From positions 6,076,001-6,140,000 of the forward strand of contig NC_077223.1 of the NCBI RefSeq assembly GCF_024763615.1: a DNA stretch of 64,000 nucleotides. Reading direction: 5' to 3'. The notes under the pieces were generated by a model that was not told where the DNA came from, searched no databases, and worked only from the letters and a program-made list of their open reading frames with translations. Below, in pieces: positions 10,085 to 20,540 of the stretch; the first letter of the stretch is position 1; each line of letters starts with the position of its first letter. The translations under genes and the position numbers were made by a program. The DNA comes from Phlebotomus papatasi (lineage: Eukaryota > Arthropoda > Insecta > Diptera > Psychodidae).

Positions 10085-10440
10085 ATTTGAGGGTTGAGGG
10101 AATCACTCGTCGAGATCGAGTGAGGACCGTAAACGTTCGTGAGAAGCTAAGTAAGAGTATATGAGTTGCTTCATCGAGTTGAGAGATCAGAACTACGATG
10201 GTATGGGCATGTTAAGCGCATGAATAGAAACAGATTCCCCAGAAAAGCTATAGAAGCCATTGTGAGGAGGCGTCGTCCTTGCGGCAGACCTAGGACAAGG
10301 TAGTTGGATCAAATTCAGGATCTTGCCTTGGAGCGCCTTGGGATTGACCGTGAACACCTTCTTGAAGTGGCGGAAGATCGACAAGCGTGGGCTCCTAAAC
10401 TGGATGTCATAGGCCCGCTACCCCAATAGGGATAAGCAGT
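10085..10440 (+). pseudogene. Reverse-transcriptase C-terminal tail of a LINE, plus-strand copy
   Basis: The frame reads HVKRMNRNRFPRKAIEAI, RRRRPCGRPRTR, a stop, then LDQIQDLALERLGIDREHL and VAEDRQAWAP. This is the common tail after the reverse-transcriptase domain of non-LTR elements. An in-frame TAG and the lack of the catalytic domain mark it as a fragment. It faces a second copy on the other strand. The 5' part, GTCGAGATCGAGTGAGGACCG, recurs at the third copy near 23070. Confidence 0.8.
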
Positions 10441-10715
10441 TGAAAATGATCATGTTCATTTTCAACTGCTTATCGTTATCCCTATTGGGGTCGCGGGCCC
10501 ATGACATCCAAATTAGCAGTCCACGCTTATCGATCCTCCGCCACTTCAGGAAGATGTTCGGGTTCGATCCCAAGGCGCACCCACACAAGATCCTGAATTT
10601 GGTTCAGCCACCTTGTCCTAAGTCTGCCGCAAGGACGACGCCTCCTCACAATGGCTTCTATAGCTTTTCTGGGGAATCTTTCTTCATTCATGCGTTGAAC
10701 ATGTCCATACCATCG
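10196..10715. repeat. Palindrome made of two head-to-head LINE tails
   Basis: CGATGGTATGGGCATG (10196) pairs with CATGTCCATACCATCG (ending 10715), and similarity runs inward to GCAGTTGAAAATGA (10437-10450) and its exact inverse at 10456-10469, leaving a 5-bp spacer. The arms are about 255 bp with scattered mismatches. Confidence 0.88.
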
Positions 10716-10740
10716 ATGATGATTTCGAGGACTTCTAGAA
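10441..10740 (-). pseudogene. Reverse-transcriptase C-terminal tail of a LINE, minus-strand copy
   Basis: On the minus strand the frame reads RWYGHVQRMNEERFPRKAIE, then RRRRPCGRLRTRWLNQIQDL and LGIEPEHLPEVAEDR. It is the inverted partner of the copy at 10085-10440 and is the better preserved of the two, with no stop in this stretch. Confidence 0.82.
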
Positions 10741-10844
10741 TGAATATTCAGAATATTTAATTCCAAAGATTCTTCCATAAAAACAATTACATTACCATTA
10801 AAATTATAACGAATATTAAATAGAAAAGTTATGGTGCAGAGCAC

Positions 10845-11300
10845 AGCGGCACTTACCCGTAGAAAGAGTAAGTGTCTTAATGACTTTGTAGGGCTTTTTT
10901 TTCACTTAATCAGAGGCACTTGCGTGCCTGATAATCAACGGCCCAACTTCAGTTGCCTCCAACGGCTATCAGAGTCGACTTTCAACGAGATTCATAGTGA
11001 ACCTTCTGCTGAGATTCTGCGTTGAGGCTTACCATAGCCGAGTTGCGTGCAGAATTTTATGCCCTTCCCCAGAGAGATAACTGATCGTTGCCAATAACAG
11101 GTGGCATTTCTGCCTTTGATACCCCTGAGGCTTTTTAGCCAACCATTAGAGGCTGTCGAAGGACACTGGGGATAACTCAACCAGGATCCGTTGACTGGGA
11201 AGCTTCTGGTACCACTCGAAGAGCAGGAAATTATTCTGAACGATTCGGAATAATTTCTTCCCTCTAGCCTTAATTCTGCTCAAAGCGGAGCTTGGACACA
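10845..11300. other. GC-richer unassigned segment, probably mobile-element debris
   Basis: This block is clearly less AT-rich than its surroundings but has no long frame. GAAATTATTC and its inverse GAATAATTTC (about 11228-11258) form a 10-bp stem. I could not assign it to an element class or RNA family. Confidence 0.4.
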
Positions 11301-12112
11301 CTTACCCCAGTGGATGAAGGGTTATGTGGGTTGATATAATTTCCATGGAGCGTTATGTAGTTTGTTTAAATATAATTAAGCGCTCATGTAAATAATAGGA
11401 CATAGGGGTAATATTTTTTTACTCTAAAATTCTGCAATTGCGATTGCGATACACATAACACCCGTACCACAGTGGAATGACGTACACATAAATTTAACCA
11501 CCCCCAAAACATTATTAGCAAGTCGTGGTAAATTAATTCAAGAAATTAAATTAATTTCTTCAGTTTCTTACACATTAGCTTTATTACTCGTGCAATCTGG
11601 TATGATGTTTTCGGTTTGAAATATGTATTTTACAACCCTCACATTAAATTTAAACATTCCAGCTAATTATTTCGTAATGATATGTTACGTCTAATATTTT
11701 TTCCTGCATTGCAAAGAGCCTTTAAGAATTTAATGAATAACTCTAGTTCATAGTTCAAGCCAGCAATTTACTTATTAACAGATCTATTAGATAGGAAATC
11801 GTTTGATTTTATCGAATTTTCTTTATTATTGCTTACCATACGAAAATTTTTCTCAATGTCATAACTATTGTTCTTCAACTGACAATGTTATTTATCGTGT
11901 TATGTTACGTATGTAAACAAGTATATTAATATTATATAAAGCAGGAAGGAAGGGATATATAATGACCTGTGATAAGCCCAAATAAGCTTAATGTAACTGA
12001 GATTCCTTACAAGGGGCAACGGACAAGTGACCTAATTTTTATTATTACGCATTATGTTTAGCTCCGATATTAGGCGTTGGGAATTTTAATAAATTGAATT
12101 TTGAATTTTAAT
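11301..12112. other. Intron sequence without recognisable features
   Basis: AT-rich intron sequence. AATTAATTCAAGAAATTAAATTAATTTCTT-like short palindromic runs occur near 11530-11565. No coding or RNA signal was seen. Confidence 0.4.
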
Positions 12113-12370
12113 AAATCGAAAAGCTAAAATCCCAAACACCAAATCTCGAATGGTCAAAATCCTGAAAGGGATGAAATTATACAGAGAATAATGTATGGCA
12201 TAATTTCCCAAAACACAGAAAATTTCTCTTTGCCCCTAACAAATGCCGGTGTAATCATGACAGTAGTTACAACACTTTTGAAAATTGGAGATTTTCGCTT
12301 TCGGGATTTTGACTATCGGAATTTTGACCAATTCGGAATTTTGGCGTTCAGGGTTTTTACTGTGACCCCA
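12113..12370. repeat. Short inverted element built from the 16-bp 'AAATCCCGAA' units
   Basis: The left side carries AAAATCCCAAACACC and CTCGAATGGTCAAAATCC. The right side carries the inverse-type units TTCGGGATTTTGACTATC and CCAATTCGGAATTTTGGCG. The centre (ATGAAATTATACAGAGAATAA onward) is shared with 28344-28625, so this is a dispersed element and not a local array. Confidence 0.75.
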
Positions 12371-12474
12371 CATTACTAAAATTTAATACAAATCCATGCT
12401 ATATAGGGGCTGAATTACTGACAAAATAAAATTTGGAGTAGAAATGATTTTATTCCGGACCCGTAGGGGAATTC

Positions 12475-12690
12475 TGTAACGATATGACAATGTCTTATGA
12501 CAAATTTTCGTGATAAATTTGGAAATAGGACAATAGTGAAGGCTAATGAGCATCAAATAGTCATTACAAAAAGCTCTATAAAGCTTTTAGTAAGTGATGT
12601 AAATCTGACTTTCAATTATTTTTTCCGAATTTACCTCATAAAATTTGTCATATGAGATTGTCATGTCAAACTGTTACAGAATTCCCCTCC
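12475..12690. mobile_element. MITE, TIR GGGGAATTCTGTAAC
   Basis: GGGGAATTCTGTAACGATAT at the left and CTGTTACAGAATTCCCC at the right are inverse ends, and the adjoining ATGACAATG / CATTGTCAT-like sequences also pair. A related copy lies at 19001-19350. Confidence 0.8.
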
Positions 12691-13293
12691 TAATTAGAGA
12701 GATTTTCTTAAGAGTACGAAACGTATAGGGAAAAACGCACTAACTTTAGGCGCCTTAAGCTTAGCAAAATTCATTTTTTTCAATGTGTTTTAAATGAATT
12801 TAACCCATTATAATATTAGGGGAGACCGGGGCAGAATTAGCCTCGTATAGTATTAGATAGTGGTATCTTATAGTTTGTCTTCGAAGGAATAGTGAGGACA
12901 CGACTACTTATTCGAAGTAAACACATCCCTTACCTCTCTTACTATTCATTGAAATATTTATCATCCTCATACAACATTTTTTGTACAAATTATAGGGGAG
13001 ACTGGGGCAAAAAGTCACAAAACGGATATTTTATTTTTTTACAAGCTACTCGAGCGCTTTAAAAATTTCCAATTAGCGCAGTTTTATAGGAAATTTACCG
13101 CTTTACAACTGTGAAAGTAATTTTCCTCTATTTTGTAAGAAAATACGTTTATCGAGCCGATTTCTAAAAGGTAATTTTGTGACCATTTTTAAAAAATGCT
13201 GGGGTAAATAGTACCAGACACGGGGTTGGGGTATGGTCATATTTTGATTCGCTTCATTACAAGCTTCCGTAAATTTGAAAAAATACCTACGGG

Positions 13294-15478
13294 CATGGCG
13301 GAGCATTCTCAAACATTTTCCGTACAAAAGTATGGTATATTTTTTCTTAAGTGATTTTTTAGTTTTAGTATAAAACCTAATGCAATCATTTTAAAACTTT
13401 TTCCAAATGAAAGAGTATCTAATGTTATGTTATTGGCTCAAAATTTATAATGATTGCACGAGGATAACAGTTCCTAAAACCTATATGAAAAAAAACGTAA
13501 AATTCGCAATTTTTTGAATTTTTCTGAGAAATTTTCTATTTGTAACACCAGTAACATTTTAAATTCAATAAAAAGGGACAGATAATCCTAACCGGCTTAT
13601 GTAGGTGAGATTCTTAACGTGAGCTAACTCGGAGTGCATGCAAATTCGATTTAGAGCTGAAGTTGGGAGACGCCATTCAGTTATCTTGAATAAAATTCGT
13701 GAAATTATACAAATTTTGTATTTAAACCAAAATATCAAGGATTTGGATGAACTGACAGAAAAGTGTTATATGGGTGAAATGTAGACCAGAATGTTCTCTA
13801 TAATTTTTCCATAGAACATGATCTCATCGATTACTCAGAAGTCAAGATAATCGAGGTTTTTTGTTTCTTAACTCGTTTTTTCATCCAGAGTTCCCCAAGT
13901 AGTCATTTGTTGAACTTCAACTATATCAAAGAATTGTTGTCTTTTGTGGGACTTTCCATTCAAAACCCTTTTTTAAGTGTCTTGGTGGAGTAGAGGCAGT
14001 CAAATTGGCATCTGAGTGATTTCAAAGCGTTATTATGGGAAAAATCAATTTTTTCACACTTAAACGGCAAAATCTGAGTGATAGCTTAGTCTGAGTGGAA
14101 AATGATGTATGGACGAAATGTAGAGACAAATGTGCTCTATAATTATGTCGAAGTAATCATCAAAATCGGTTCAGCGACAGTAGAGATAATTGAGGTTATG
14201 TGATATTGAAATTGGTTTTTCGACTGTGGCGCCCCTGGTGTTGGTCCCACGAAGTTCAAATATTCTAGAAAGTTGTAGTATTTGGTGAGATCTTTCGTTT
14301 AAGCCCTCATTCATCAAAATCGGTCACATAGAACCGGAGATATGATTTTTTAAATTTTGTGAACTTTGACCCCTCATATCTCCGGTTCTATTGAAACCAC
14401 AGCGCACATACGCACCATTTTGGAAACGTCCTAGACTGGACTACAACATACTAAAATTTCATTAACTTGCACAATGCCGTTTTTGAGAAAAGTGACTTTG
14501 AATTTCGATGAATTTTGACGCTATCACAGCGCCACCTATGGTGACTTTTTGAACTTCCATCTGAAAGTGCTCATCGAGACGAAACCAAAAAGGTAAAATT
14601 TAGGTTGCTATGTTAATTAGAACCGGAGATAGAGGCCGGTCAATGTTCGAACTTTGACCCCTTATAGCTCGGGTCAGGGGTTATGGATCGACTTAAGGTT
14701 TTTTTTGTTTGATAGGTATAATCAACGGCTACAACATACTAAAATTTCAGCCCGATTGCATAAGGAATTTTTGAGTTATTTAACTTTTAAGATTTAAAAA
14801 TTTTCTTTTTAAAAAAAGCGCCCCTAGCGGTGGTTTTATGAACTTGCAATGTTAGAAGGAAAAGTGGCATTTCACGAGAGCTTTCCAAAAAGCCCTCATT
14901 TTTTAAATTCTGACAATTAGAACCGGAGTTATGGCCATTTTAAGAAATTATTTTTTGGACCCTTATAGCTCGGGTCAGGGGGGTCGGGGTACCTTAAGTT
15001 TGGTATTGCTGGAAAGCTCTTAGGCCCAGCTATAACATACTAAAATTTGAGCCCGCTCGATGCCATAGGGGCGGAGCTATTGAGAAAACAAAAAAAGGGG
15101 GGTATTCAAAATGGCGGAAGGAGGGGTGGGGGGTGGGGGGTCAATGCACCAAGTTGCAATTTTCACCCGATATATAACCTTTGCCGAAAACCGCAAGTCG
15201 ATATCTTTTTTAGTTTAGGAGCTATTAAGCTCCAAAGAGAGCGGCCGGCCCGCCGCATTTTGGCCAAGTTTGAGCGCGATCGGAGGACATGAAATTTTGT
15301 TAGGATTATAGTAGGTGAGATTGTTAAGAATCTCACCTAATATATTCTCTGTACATGTGCCTACCATTTCGTGCTACATTTATTTTTGTGGGATCTAAGA
15401 CGTCAAAATTAGAAAGAATTTAAGAAAAATATACCATTTCTGAATTAAAATGCTCCATCCGTTAGTTAATCATCCTTG
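13294..15478. mobile_element. Third element of the nest, 8-bp target duplication CCTACGGG (hAT-like)
   Basis: The 8-bp word CCTACGGG occurs at 13286-13293 and again at 15479-15486. The inverted copy at 18008-19576 shows the host element running through this point without the 2.2-kb insert. The insert begins CATGGCGGAGCATT and ends with the inverse of CAAGGATGATTAAC, so both ends start CA and show weak inversion. An 8-bp duplication with CA...TG ends suggests a non-autonomous hAT element. Confidence 0.72.
13602..15339. mobile_element. Innermost element of the nest (TIR TAGGTGAGATTCTTAAC)
   Basis: TAGGTGAGATTCTTAAC (13602-13618) and its exact inverse GTTAAGAATCTCACCTA (15323-15339) bound 1.74 kb. 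The right end has a small palindrome of its own (15312-15339). Inside, phrases such as CATATCTCCGGTTCTA and CCTTATAGCTCGGGTCAGGGG recur, alternating in orientation. No protein is encoded. A target duplication could not be fixed. Confidence 0.75.
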
Positions 15479-16383
15479 CCTACGGGACATATTTTCATAG
15501 AAAATTTATTCATCTACACCTTTGTAAAACACAGTTTTCTCTGCGAGAAAACTGAGAAAACGACGAAAGCGCTTTTTAAGCTATTTTAGAAAAAAACACA
15601 CAAAAGACTGCAAATCGTTTGACCAATGCAAACAACAAGCGGCGAGACATGATAATGACATTTCTTTTCGCCGTGAGATATCAGAAATTGCTTCGCTTTT
15701 TGTTACTTTTTGCTCTAGACCTTTTGTTACTTTTTACCCAAAGTGACCATTTTTAATAAAAGGATTTCTGGAGAAAAGAATTTTTGTGAAATTCTAAAAT
15801 AGATAACGGATCCGTATTCAAAGAATCCAAATTATTTAGAAAATATTCACCAGTGCATCAATTTTGGAAAATATGTAGGGTCGGAGGAACGTCTGTTCGA
15901 CAGGGAACCCCTATTGACACTTTCGTCAAAATGTTGAAAATTATTTAATGTATCTAGTAAAATATAAGTAATATAACGTTTTTTCTGTAATATACCTTTT
16001 ACTATAAACAAAGATGTTCAAATTTCGTGTCCCAAATGGTACAGAGTAGGGTGTCAATAGGTGCTCACACGAGTTCTTAAAGTGTCAATAGACGTTCCTT
16101 GCACCCTAAGTAATAATTGTCATCTTCTGCATGGAAAATATTTCAAAAATAGGACTAAAAATTTTGATATTTTTTTTATTTCCTAAATTCATTGTTCGAA
16201 TTCTAAGAAACTTACGACATTGAAGAAGGTCTATGGAGGCTATCTATAGAAAAAAATTTCAGCCGCTATCTTTTCTTGGAAGATATTGAATTTAGAATTT
16301 TTCAATTTGTGACTTTTTGCCCCAGTCTCCCCTACACAATGAAAAATTTCATTTGGTGGATAATTCTACCCCGAACTCTCCTA

Positions 16384-17491
16384 TATTTTGATAGCTAGTC
16401 CAATGCCAGTAGGAACATAGAAAAAAACTGAATTGTCCGAAGCTTGAGTCGTCCGAAGGTAGCGCGCTTTCCCCTACACCCAAAGTTTGAGCTCTATCTA
16501 TCAGGTCTGATTTCACCTCAGAAAACAGAAGGTTACAGTGTTGGAAACCTTGGCTAAAGGACTCCAACATGTTGTTATGGGTGTTCAAGAGGCAAGTTTG
16601 TGATAGGGAAAAGAACGAAATGGTGGATAATTGACAATGTGGAAAACTAATGTTGCAGAAAAAATGGGATTTTTTTGTACTCAATGAAAAAGCAAACAAA
16701 TTGTTGTGTGAAATGTTTCACTTAATTTCATGTGAATAGAAGATGATTTTACGGTGGATACTAGGACGATAAGGGAAGAAAAAAAAAACGCGAATTCATG
16801 CTACCTTGTCAGATAATAAAAAGATGATAAGGGAAATCCTCAGTAATTTGCACTTTTTCTCCGCATCATCATCATCATACATTAAATTCTATGGAAGCTG
16901 AAGGATTTCTTCAGAATAAAAAAGTCCCTGCGGGACACATTTTTTTCCCTATTTATATCACCAAAACTGTGATTTTTCTATTCCTTCTTGTGGATATTTT
17001 TGTCGTATTTTATTTTCCTAGCTCAAAGATGGAGAATAGTAATTCATAGATTGTGAGTTATATACATTGTCGTTTCAATTAGCAAGTAACGTAGCTGATA
17101 CTCAAATAATATAAAACTTTCTGATAGAGGCGATTATATTCGACTCCTAATTCCTCAATATATCATATTTTGGCTGAATTTTGAAATTATAAAGTTCCAG
17201 AGAGATGGCAAAGCGTCCTAGCTTTGTAGAATGCTCAAACTCTTTGAGTTAAAATAAAAAAAACTGTTTTAATTGAAAAAAATCGAAGAAAGAGAGTGCG
17301 AGGAGACGCTATTAATCAGATGCTTTAATAATTACTAAATTTGTTTACTAAATAATAATTAATAGTAATTCTAAATTTATTTAATAAAATTTACTTTACT
17401 TAAAGTTTACTTAATAATAATTACTAAATTAATAACAAACAATAATTCAAAAATAAATAATTATAAATAATAATTTACTTTTCCATTGTAG
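16384..17491. other. Intron sequence with short low-complexity tracts
   Basis: The end of the 8.9-kb intron. It holds a CATCATCATCATCATAC run near 16865 and a long TAATAATTACTAAATTT-type low-complexity tract at 17320-17475, immediately before the exon. No other element was resolved. Confidence 0.5.
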
Positions 17492-17602
17492 ATTGAATCG
17501 GTTGGTAACTTTGTAAGCAGCGTGGATTCCTCTTTATCCGATATACAAGGCATGGAGCGTCTTAGAGGAGTTATTGCACGAATTGACGGTTATGATGTTG
17601 TG
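17492..17602 (+). CDS. Plekhg5: PLEKHG5-like RhoGEF, exon for the last DH helix
   Basis: This 111-bp exon (37 residues, phase 0 at both ends) lies between TTGTAG and GTG/GTAAGT. It reads IESVGNFVSSVDSSLSDIQG then MERLRGVIARIDGYDVV. It corresponds to the final DH helix and DH-PH linker of PLEKHG5, where vertebrate proteins have the form 'RIDAYEVV'. It is isolated by introns of 8.9 kb and 2.6 kb and is flanked by two oppositely oriented copies of the same mobile element. Because 111 is divisible by three and both phases are 0, omission would keep the frame but delete the last DH helix. Confidence 0.9.
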
Positions 17603-17724
17603 GTAAGTCAAAGTAATCCACTGAAGATTTTTTTATGCTAAGTAGAAGAAGGCTTTCAGGTTTCTCACACATTCCGGCTACCAACACTTCATAATTTTTC
17701 CATGTCAGACTCACAAAAGACATA

Positions 17725-17892
17725 GGGGGAGGTGGGGCTACTTTAAATTGGGTTTTAACTTGATCTAATTTGGATAGACAAAACAATTGTGGATCTAAAT
17801 AAAATAATTGTAAAGACCAGCTTCATTTAGATATGGGCGAAAAAAATCGTATAACAATGTAGCCCCACAGCTCACAGTAGCCCTACCTCCCC
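17725..17892. mobile_element. 168-bp MITE, TIR GGGGGAGGTGGGGCTACTTT
   Basis: TA lies at both edges (17723-17724 and 17893-17894). The left end GGGGGAGGTGGGGCTAC pairs with the right end GTAGCCCTACCTCCCC. A related copy in the opposite orientation is at 60818-60984; both contain the phrase GTGGGGCTACATT or its inverse. Confidence 0.87.
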
Positions 17893-18274
17893 TATGAGAA
17901 AAATATGAAGTGTTCGAAGCCAGAGTGTGTGTGAAGCCTAAAAAATATCCCTTACCCTTTTTTCGTGAACTAAAATAATTATATTGAAAGTAATGTTGCA
18001 AAGAGTAGGGGAGACTGGGGCAAAAAGTCACAAATTAAAAAATTGAAAATTCTCCAAGATAAAAGAGATAGCGGCTTAAAATTTTTTCCATAGATGGCCT
18101 CCATAGACCTTCTTCAAAGTCGTAAGTTTCTTAGAATTCAAACAAGGAAAATAAAAACAAAATATTGAAATTTTTGACCCTATTTTTCAAATGTTTTCCT
18201 TACAGCAGATATCAATTTTGACCTACTTATTTTCTAAAATTTATGCACTGGTAAATATTTCCTGCACACAGAAA

Positions 18275-18584
18275 AATGGACAATTCTTAAACAGAAAGAC
18301 CCAGGAATTTAATTTCAAATCCCATCCAATGAATGCCAATGCCCTAATTCTAAATCCTTGATCATTTAGTTTTAGTTGCAATTTGGAACTCCGTTGACAT
18401 TTTGCATTTTCCAGCTAATGCAGAACTTAAGTTCCCAATCTCTTAACTTGAAAGAGCTAGAGATTTTAGCCCATTTCTTTCGCTCAGAGCTTCTAAACTT
18501 AAACGCCTCGGGGATTCACGTCCAATTTAAGTTCAAAGTTCAAAAGTTATATTCTTAAATTTAGAGTCAAAATTTGTCTGTGTG
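18275..18584. mobile_element. Insertion with CACACAGA ends inside the second copy
   Basis: The ends CACACAGAAAAATGGACAA and TTGTCTGTGTG are inverse. The first copy (near 15840) runs across the same place as an uninterrupted AATATTTTCTAAATAATTTGG-type stretch when read on the other strand, which supports an insertion here. Confidence 0.7.
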
Positions 18585-19000
18585 TAAATGATTTGGATTC
18601 TTTGAATACAAAACCACCATCAATTTTAGAATTATACAAAGATTCTTATCTCCAGAAATTCCTCTCATTAAAAATGACCACTTGGAGTAAAAAGTAACAA
18701 AAGGTATAGAGCAAAATGTTACAAAGATCGAAGCAGTTTCGGATGTCTCACGGCGAGAAGAAACGTAATTTCCGCGTCTCGCCGCTTGTTGTTTGCATTG
18801 GTCAAACGATTAGCAGTCTCTTGGGTGTTTTTTTTTCTAAAACCTTAAAAAACGTTTTTCTCGTTCAGATAGAGAAAACTGTCTTTTAAAAAGGTATAGA
18901 GGAATAAATTTTCTAAAGAAATATGTCACCTAGCTACTTTTTTAAATTGACGAAAGTCCGTAATAAAGCAAATCAAAATGTGATAATATTCCATACCTGT

Positions 19001-19350
19001 AGGGGAATTCTGTAATTTTTGTAGCATTGTCACGCGTGAGTTCGAAACCTGACAATATCAATCGAACTTTTTTTGTCATATCATATGAGTTCGAAAATGC
19101 AATTCATTGATTTTTTAATGAAATCCCTTTATTTGATGATTTTATGAGAATAGAGTACGTCTTGGTTGATTTGTTCAATAAAATTCATTGCTATTTGAAT
19201 TGCCAGAAATCTTAAATATGTGACTTCTGACAATGCCACGTGACATTAAATGGCAATGTCACGGCTACAGAATGGCATTTTCGAATAAGCTCTCCTAAGA
19301 TTCGAACCCAATTTGTCATATGGCATTGCCAGAGCGTTACAGAATTCCCC
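19001..19350. mobile_element. MITE, TIR GGGGAATTCTGTAA, inside the second copy
   Basis: The ends are GGGGAATTCTGTAATTTTTG and GCGTTACAGAATTCCCC. The first copy of the host element is continuous at this place (near 13215). The inner sequence includes TGACAATGCCACGTGACATT and related ATGTCA motifs. Family member: 12475-12690. Confidence 0.82.
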
Positions 19351-19578
19351 TCCTGGTACTATTTGCCCCAGCATTTTTGAGAATGGCCACAAAATTACCT
19401 TTTAGAAAACAGCTCGATAAATGTATTTCCTTACAAAATAGAGAAAAATGACTTTCACAAAGTTGTAGAGCAGTAAATTTTCTATAAAACAGTACTAATT
19501 AGAAATTTCTAGGGCGCTAGGGTAGCTTGTAAAAAAATAAAATATCCGTTTTGTGACTTTTTGCCCCAGTCTCCCCTA

Positions 19579-20174
19579 CTATTATGGTTGCCACTGTTGA
19601 ATATATGTGAGCTTACACTATTGGCCAAAAGTTTCTTGGCAAAGCTATGTTCGAGAAATGAAATAGAAGAATTTTTTTTTCGCAAGCTTGTAAAATTTCT
19701 TGACAAATTTGAAAAGTGGCGCAAAAATGGTTAAATGCGTGCAAACAGCATCATGTTACCAGTTATAATTATGGAATTGTGTTATTTTAGAGACAAATAG
19801 TTAATTAGCATATTTTTAAAGTGTGCCAACCATTTGTCTCTAAAATAACATAACTTCATAAAATAACTGATAACAGGATCTTGATTACACGTAGTTGACC
19901 GTATTTTTTAAGTTATATTTTTCCAAAAAATCGTGATTGATAATAAATTAGTGTAGTTAAGCCATATGGCTAAGCCTTAGGTCTGAAGAAGCCCGTATAA
20001 GAGCATAACGTCTAGTAAAGCGCTTGTTCAAATCTCTGTCTTAACAAATAATGAGCTCCTTCGTAAAGAAATTCTATGATAACATATATTCGACAGTCAT
20101 TTACGTTTTAGATGTCTCAAAGGTAAATCATTGATGATTACACCTATTTTCCATGTAAATTCTGAACAATAAAG
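19579..20174. other. Intron sequence with a small inverted repeat
   Basis: TTATTTTAGAGACAAATAG (19785) and CATTTGTCTCTAAAATAACA (19835) pair across about 35 bp, with TTACCAGTTATAATTATG and its partner farther out. The remainder is AT-rich intron with no coding signal. Confidence 0.6.
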
Positions 20175-20321
20175 GATAAAAGTGGCGACACTTTGGATTG
20201 TATGGCAAGGCAGTATAGCAGTATGTTTGACTTGAGTGACTCGATTGAAGGATGTGCTGTGGAAACGACCCGCCATGTGTTCATGGAGGGTGACCTAAAA
20301 TTCAAGGACTTCACAGGCAAG
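20175..20321 (+). CDS. Plekhg5: PLEKHG5-like RhoGEF, DH-PH linker and first PH strand exon
   Basis: This 49-residue exon (phase 0 to phase 0) reads DKSGDTLDCMARQYSSMFDL, then SIEGCAVETTRHVFMEGDLKF and KDFTGK. It aligns with the PLEKHG5 segment after 'YEVV', where 'ETRQLLLEGSLRMKE' begins the PH domain: ETTRHVFMEGDLKFKD here. The donor is AAG/GTGAGA. The acceptor CAATAAAG has a weak pyrimidine tract, so the exact start could shift by a few codons. Confidence 0.88.
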
Positions 20322-20459
20322 GTGAGAACCCCTTTTATTCCACCCTCAAAACCCCACTTAGTCATGAGAATGACGCAAAAAATCCTAATTGATGTTTTTT
20401 TTTCTCTCTACCGCTTTCCTCGAACATGATTCTTATCATACTCTTCCGCATCGCATTAG

Positions 20460-20540
20460 TTCGACGTCCACTGTTTCCTGCTGACAGACATTCTGCTCGT
20501 TTGCAGGATAAACACCAAGAAGACTCCGTGTGAACTCAAG
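20460..20540 (+). CDS. Plekhg5: PLEKHG5-like RhoGEF, PH-domain exon (FDVHCFLLTDILLV)
   Basis: This 27-residue exon (phase 0 to phase 0) encodes FDVHCFLLTDILLVCRINTK then KTPCELK, matching the PH strand 'MDVYCFLFTDLLLVTK' of the family. It is bounded by GCATTAG and AAG/GTAAGC. PH domains of Dbl-family exchange factors sit directly after DH and bind lipid or steer activity. Confidence 0.92.

Larger units (their letters stand above)
12995..16332. mobile_element. Second element of the nest (TIR GGGGAGACTGGGGCAAAAAG)
   Basis: The ends are GGGGAGACTGGGGCAAAAAG and its inverse CTTTTTGCCCCAGTCTCCCC. TA is present at both edges (12993-12994 and 16333-16334). An inverted second copy lies at 18008-19576: for example ACAAGCTACTCGAGCGCTTT here corresponds to the inverse of GGGCGCTAGGGTAGCTTGT there. 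No transposase frame is visible. Confidence 0.9.
12819..16381. mobile_element. Outermost element of a four-level nest (TIR GGGGAGACCGGGGCAGAATT)
   Basis: The left end GGGGAGACCGGGGCAGAATT follows TA (12817-12818). The right end GATAATTCTACCCCGAACTCTCC is followed by TA (16382-16383). The element's right arm, GAAAAATTTCATTTGGTGG, recurs without interruption at 51660-51719 next to TACAAATAATACGC, which is the unfilled version of the point where the second element has entered here. Confidence 0.82.
18008..19576. mobile_element. Inverted second copy of the 'GGGGAGACTGGGGCAAAAAG' element
   Basis: The ends GGGGAGACTGGGGCAAAAAG and CTTTTTGCCCCAGTCTCCCC are bounded by TA (18006-18007 and 19577-19578). 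The body is the inverse of the copy at 12995-16332: for example GGTCTATGGAGGCTATCTATAG there matches the inverse of CTATAGATGGCCTCCATAGACC-like sequence here. It carries two later insertions, 18275-18584 and 19001-19350, which the first copy lacks. Confidence 0.9.

Noticed and set aside
17310..17480. Inverted-repeat element in the TAATAATTACTAAATTT tract
   Set aside because: The tract is simple low-complexity AT sequence; apparent pairing follows from composition.
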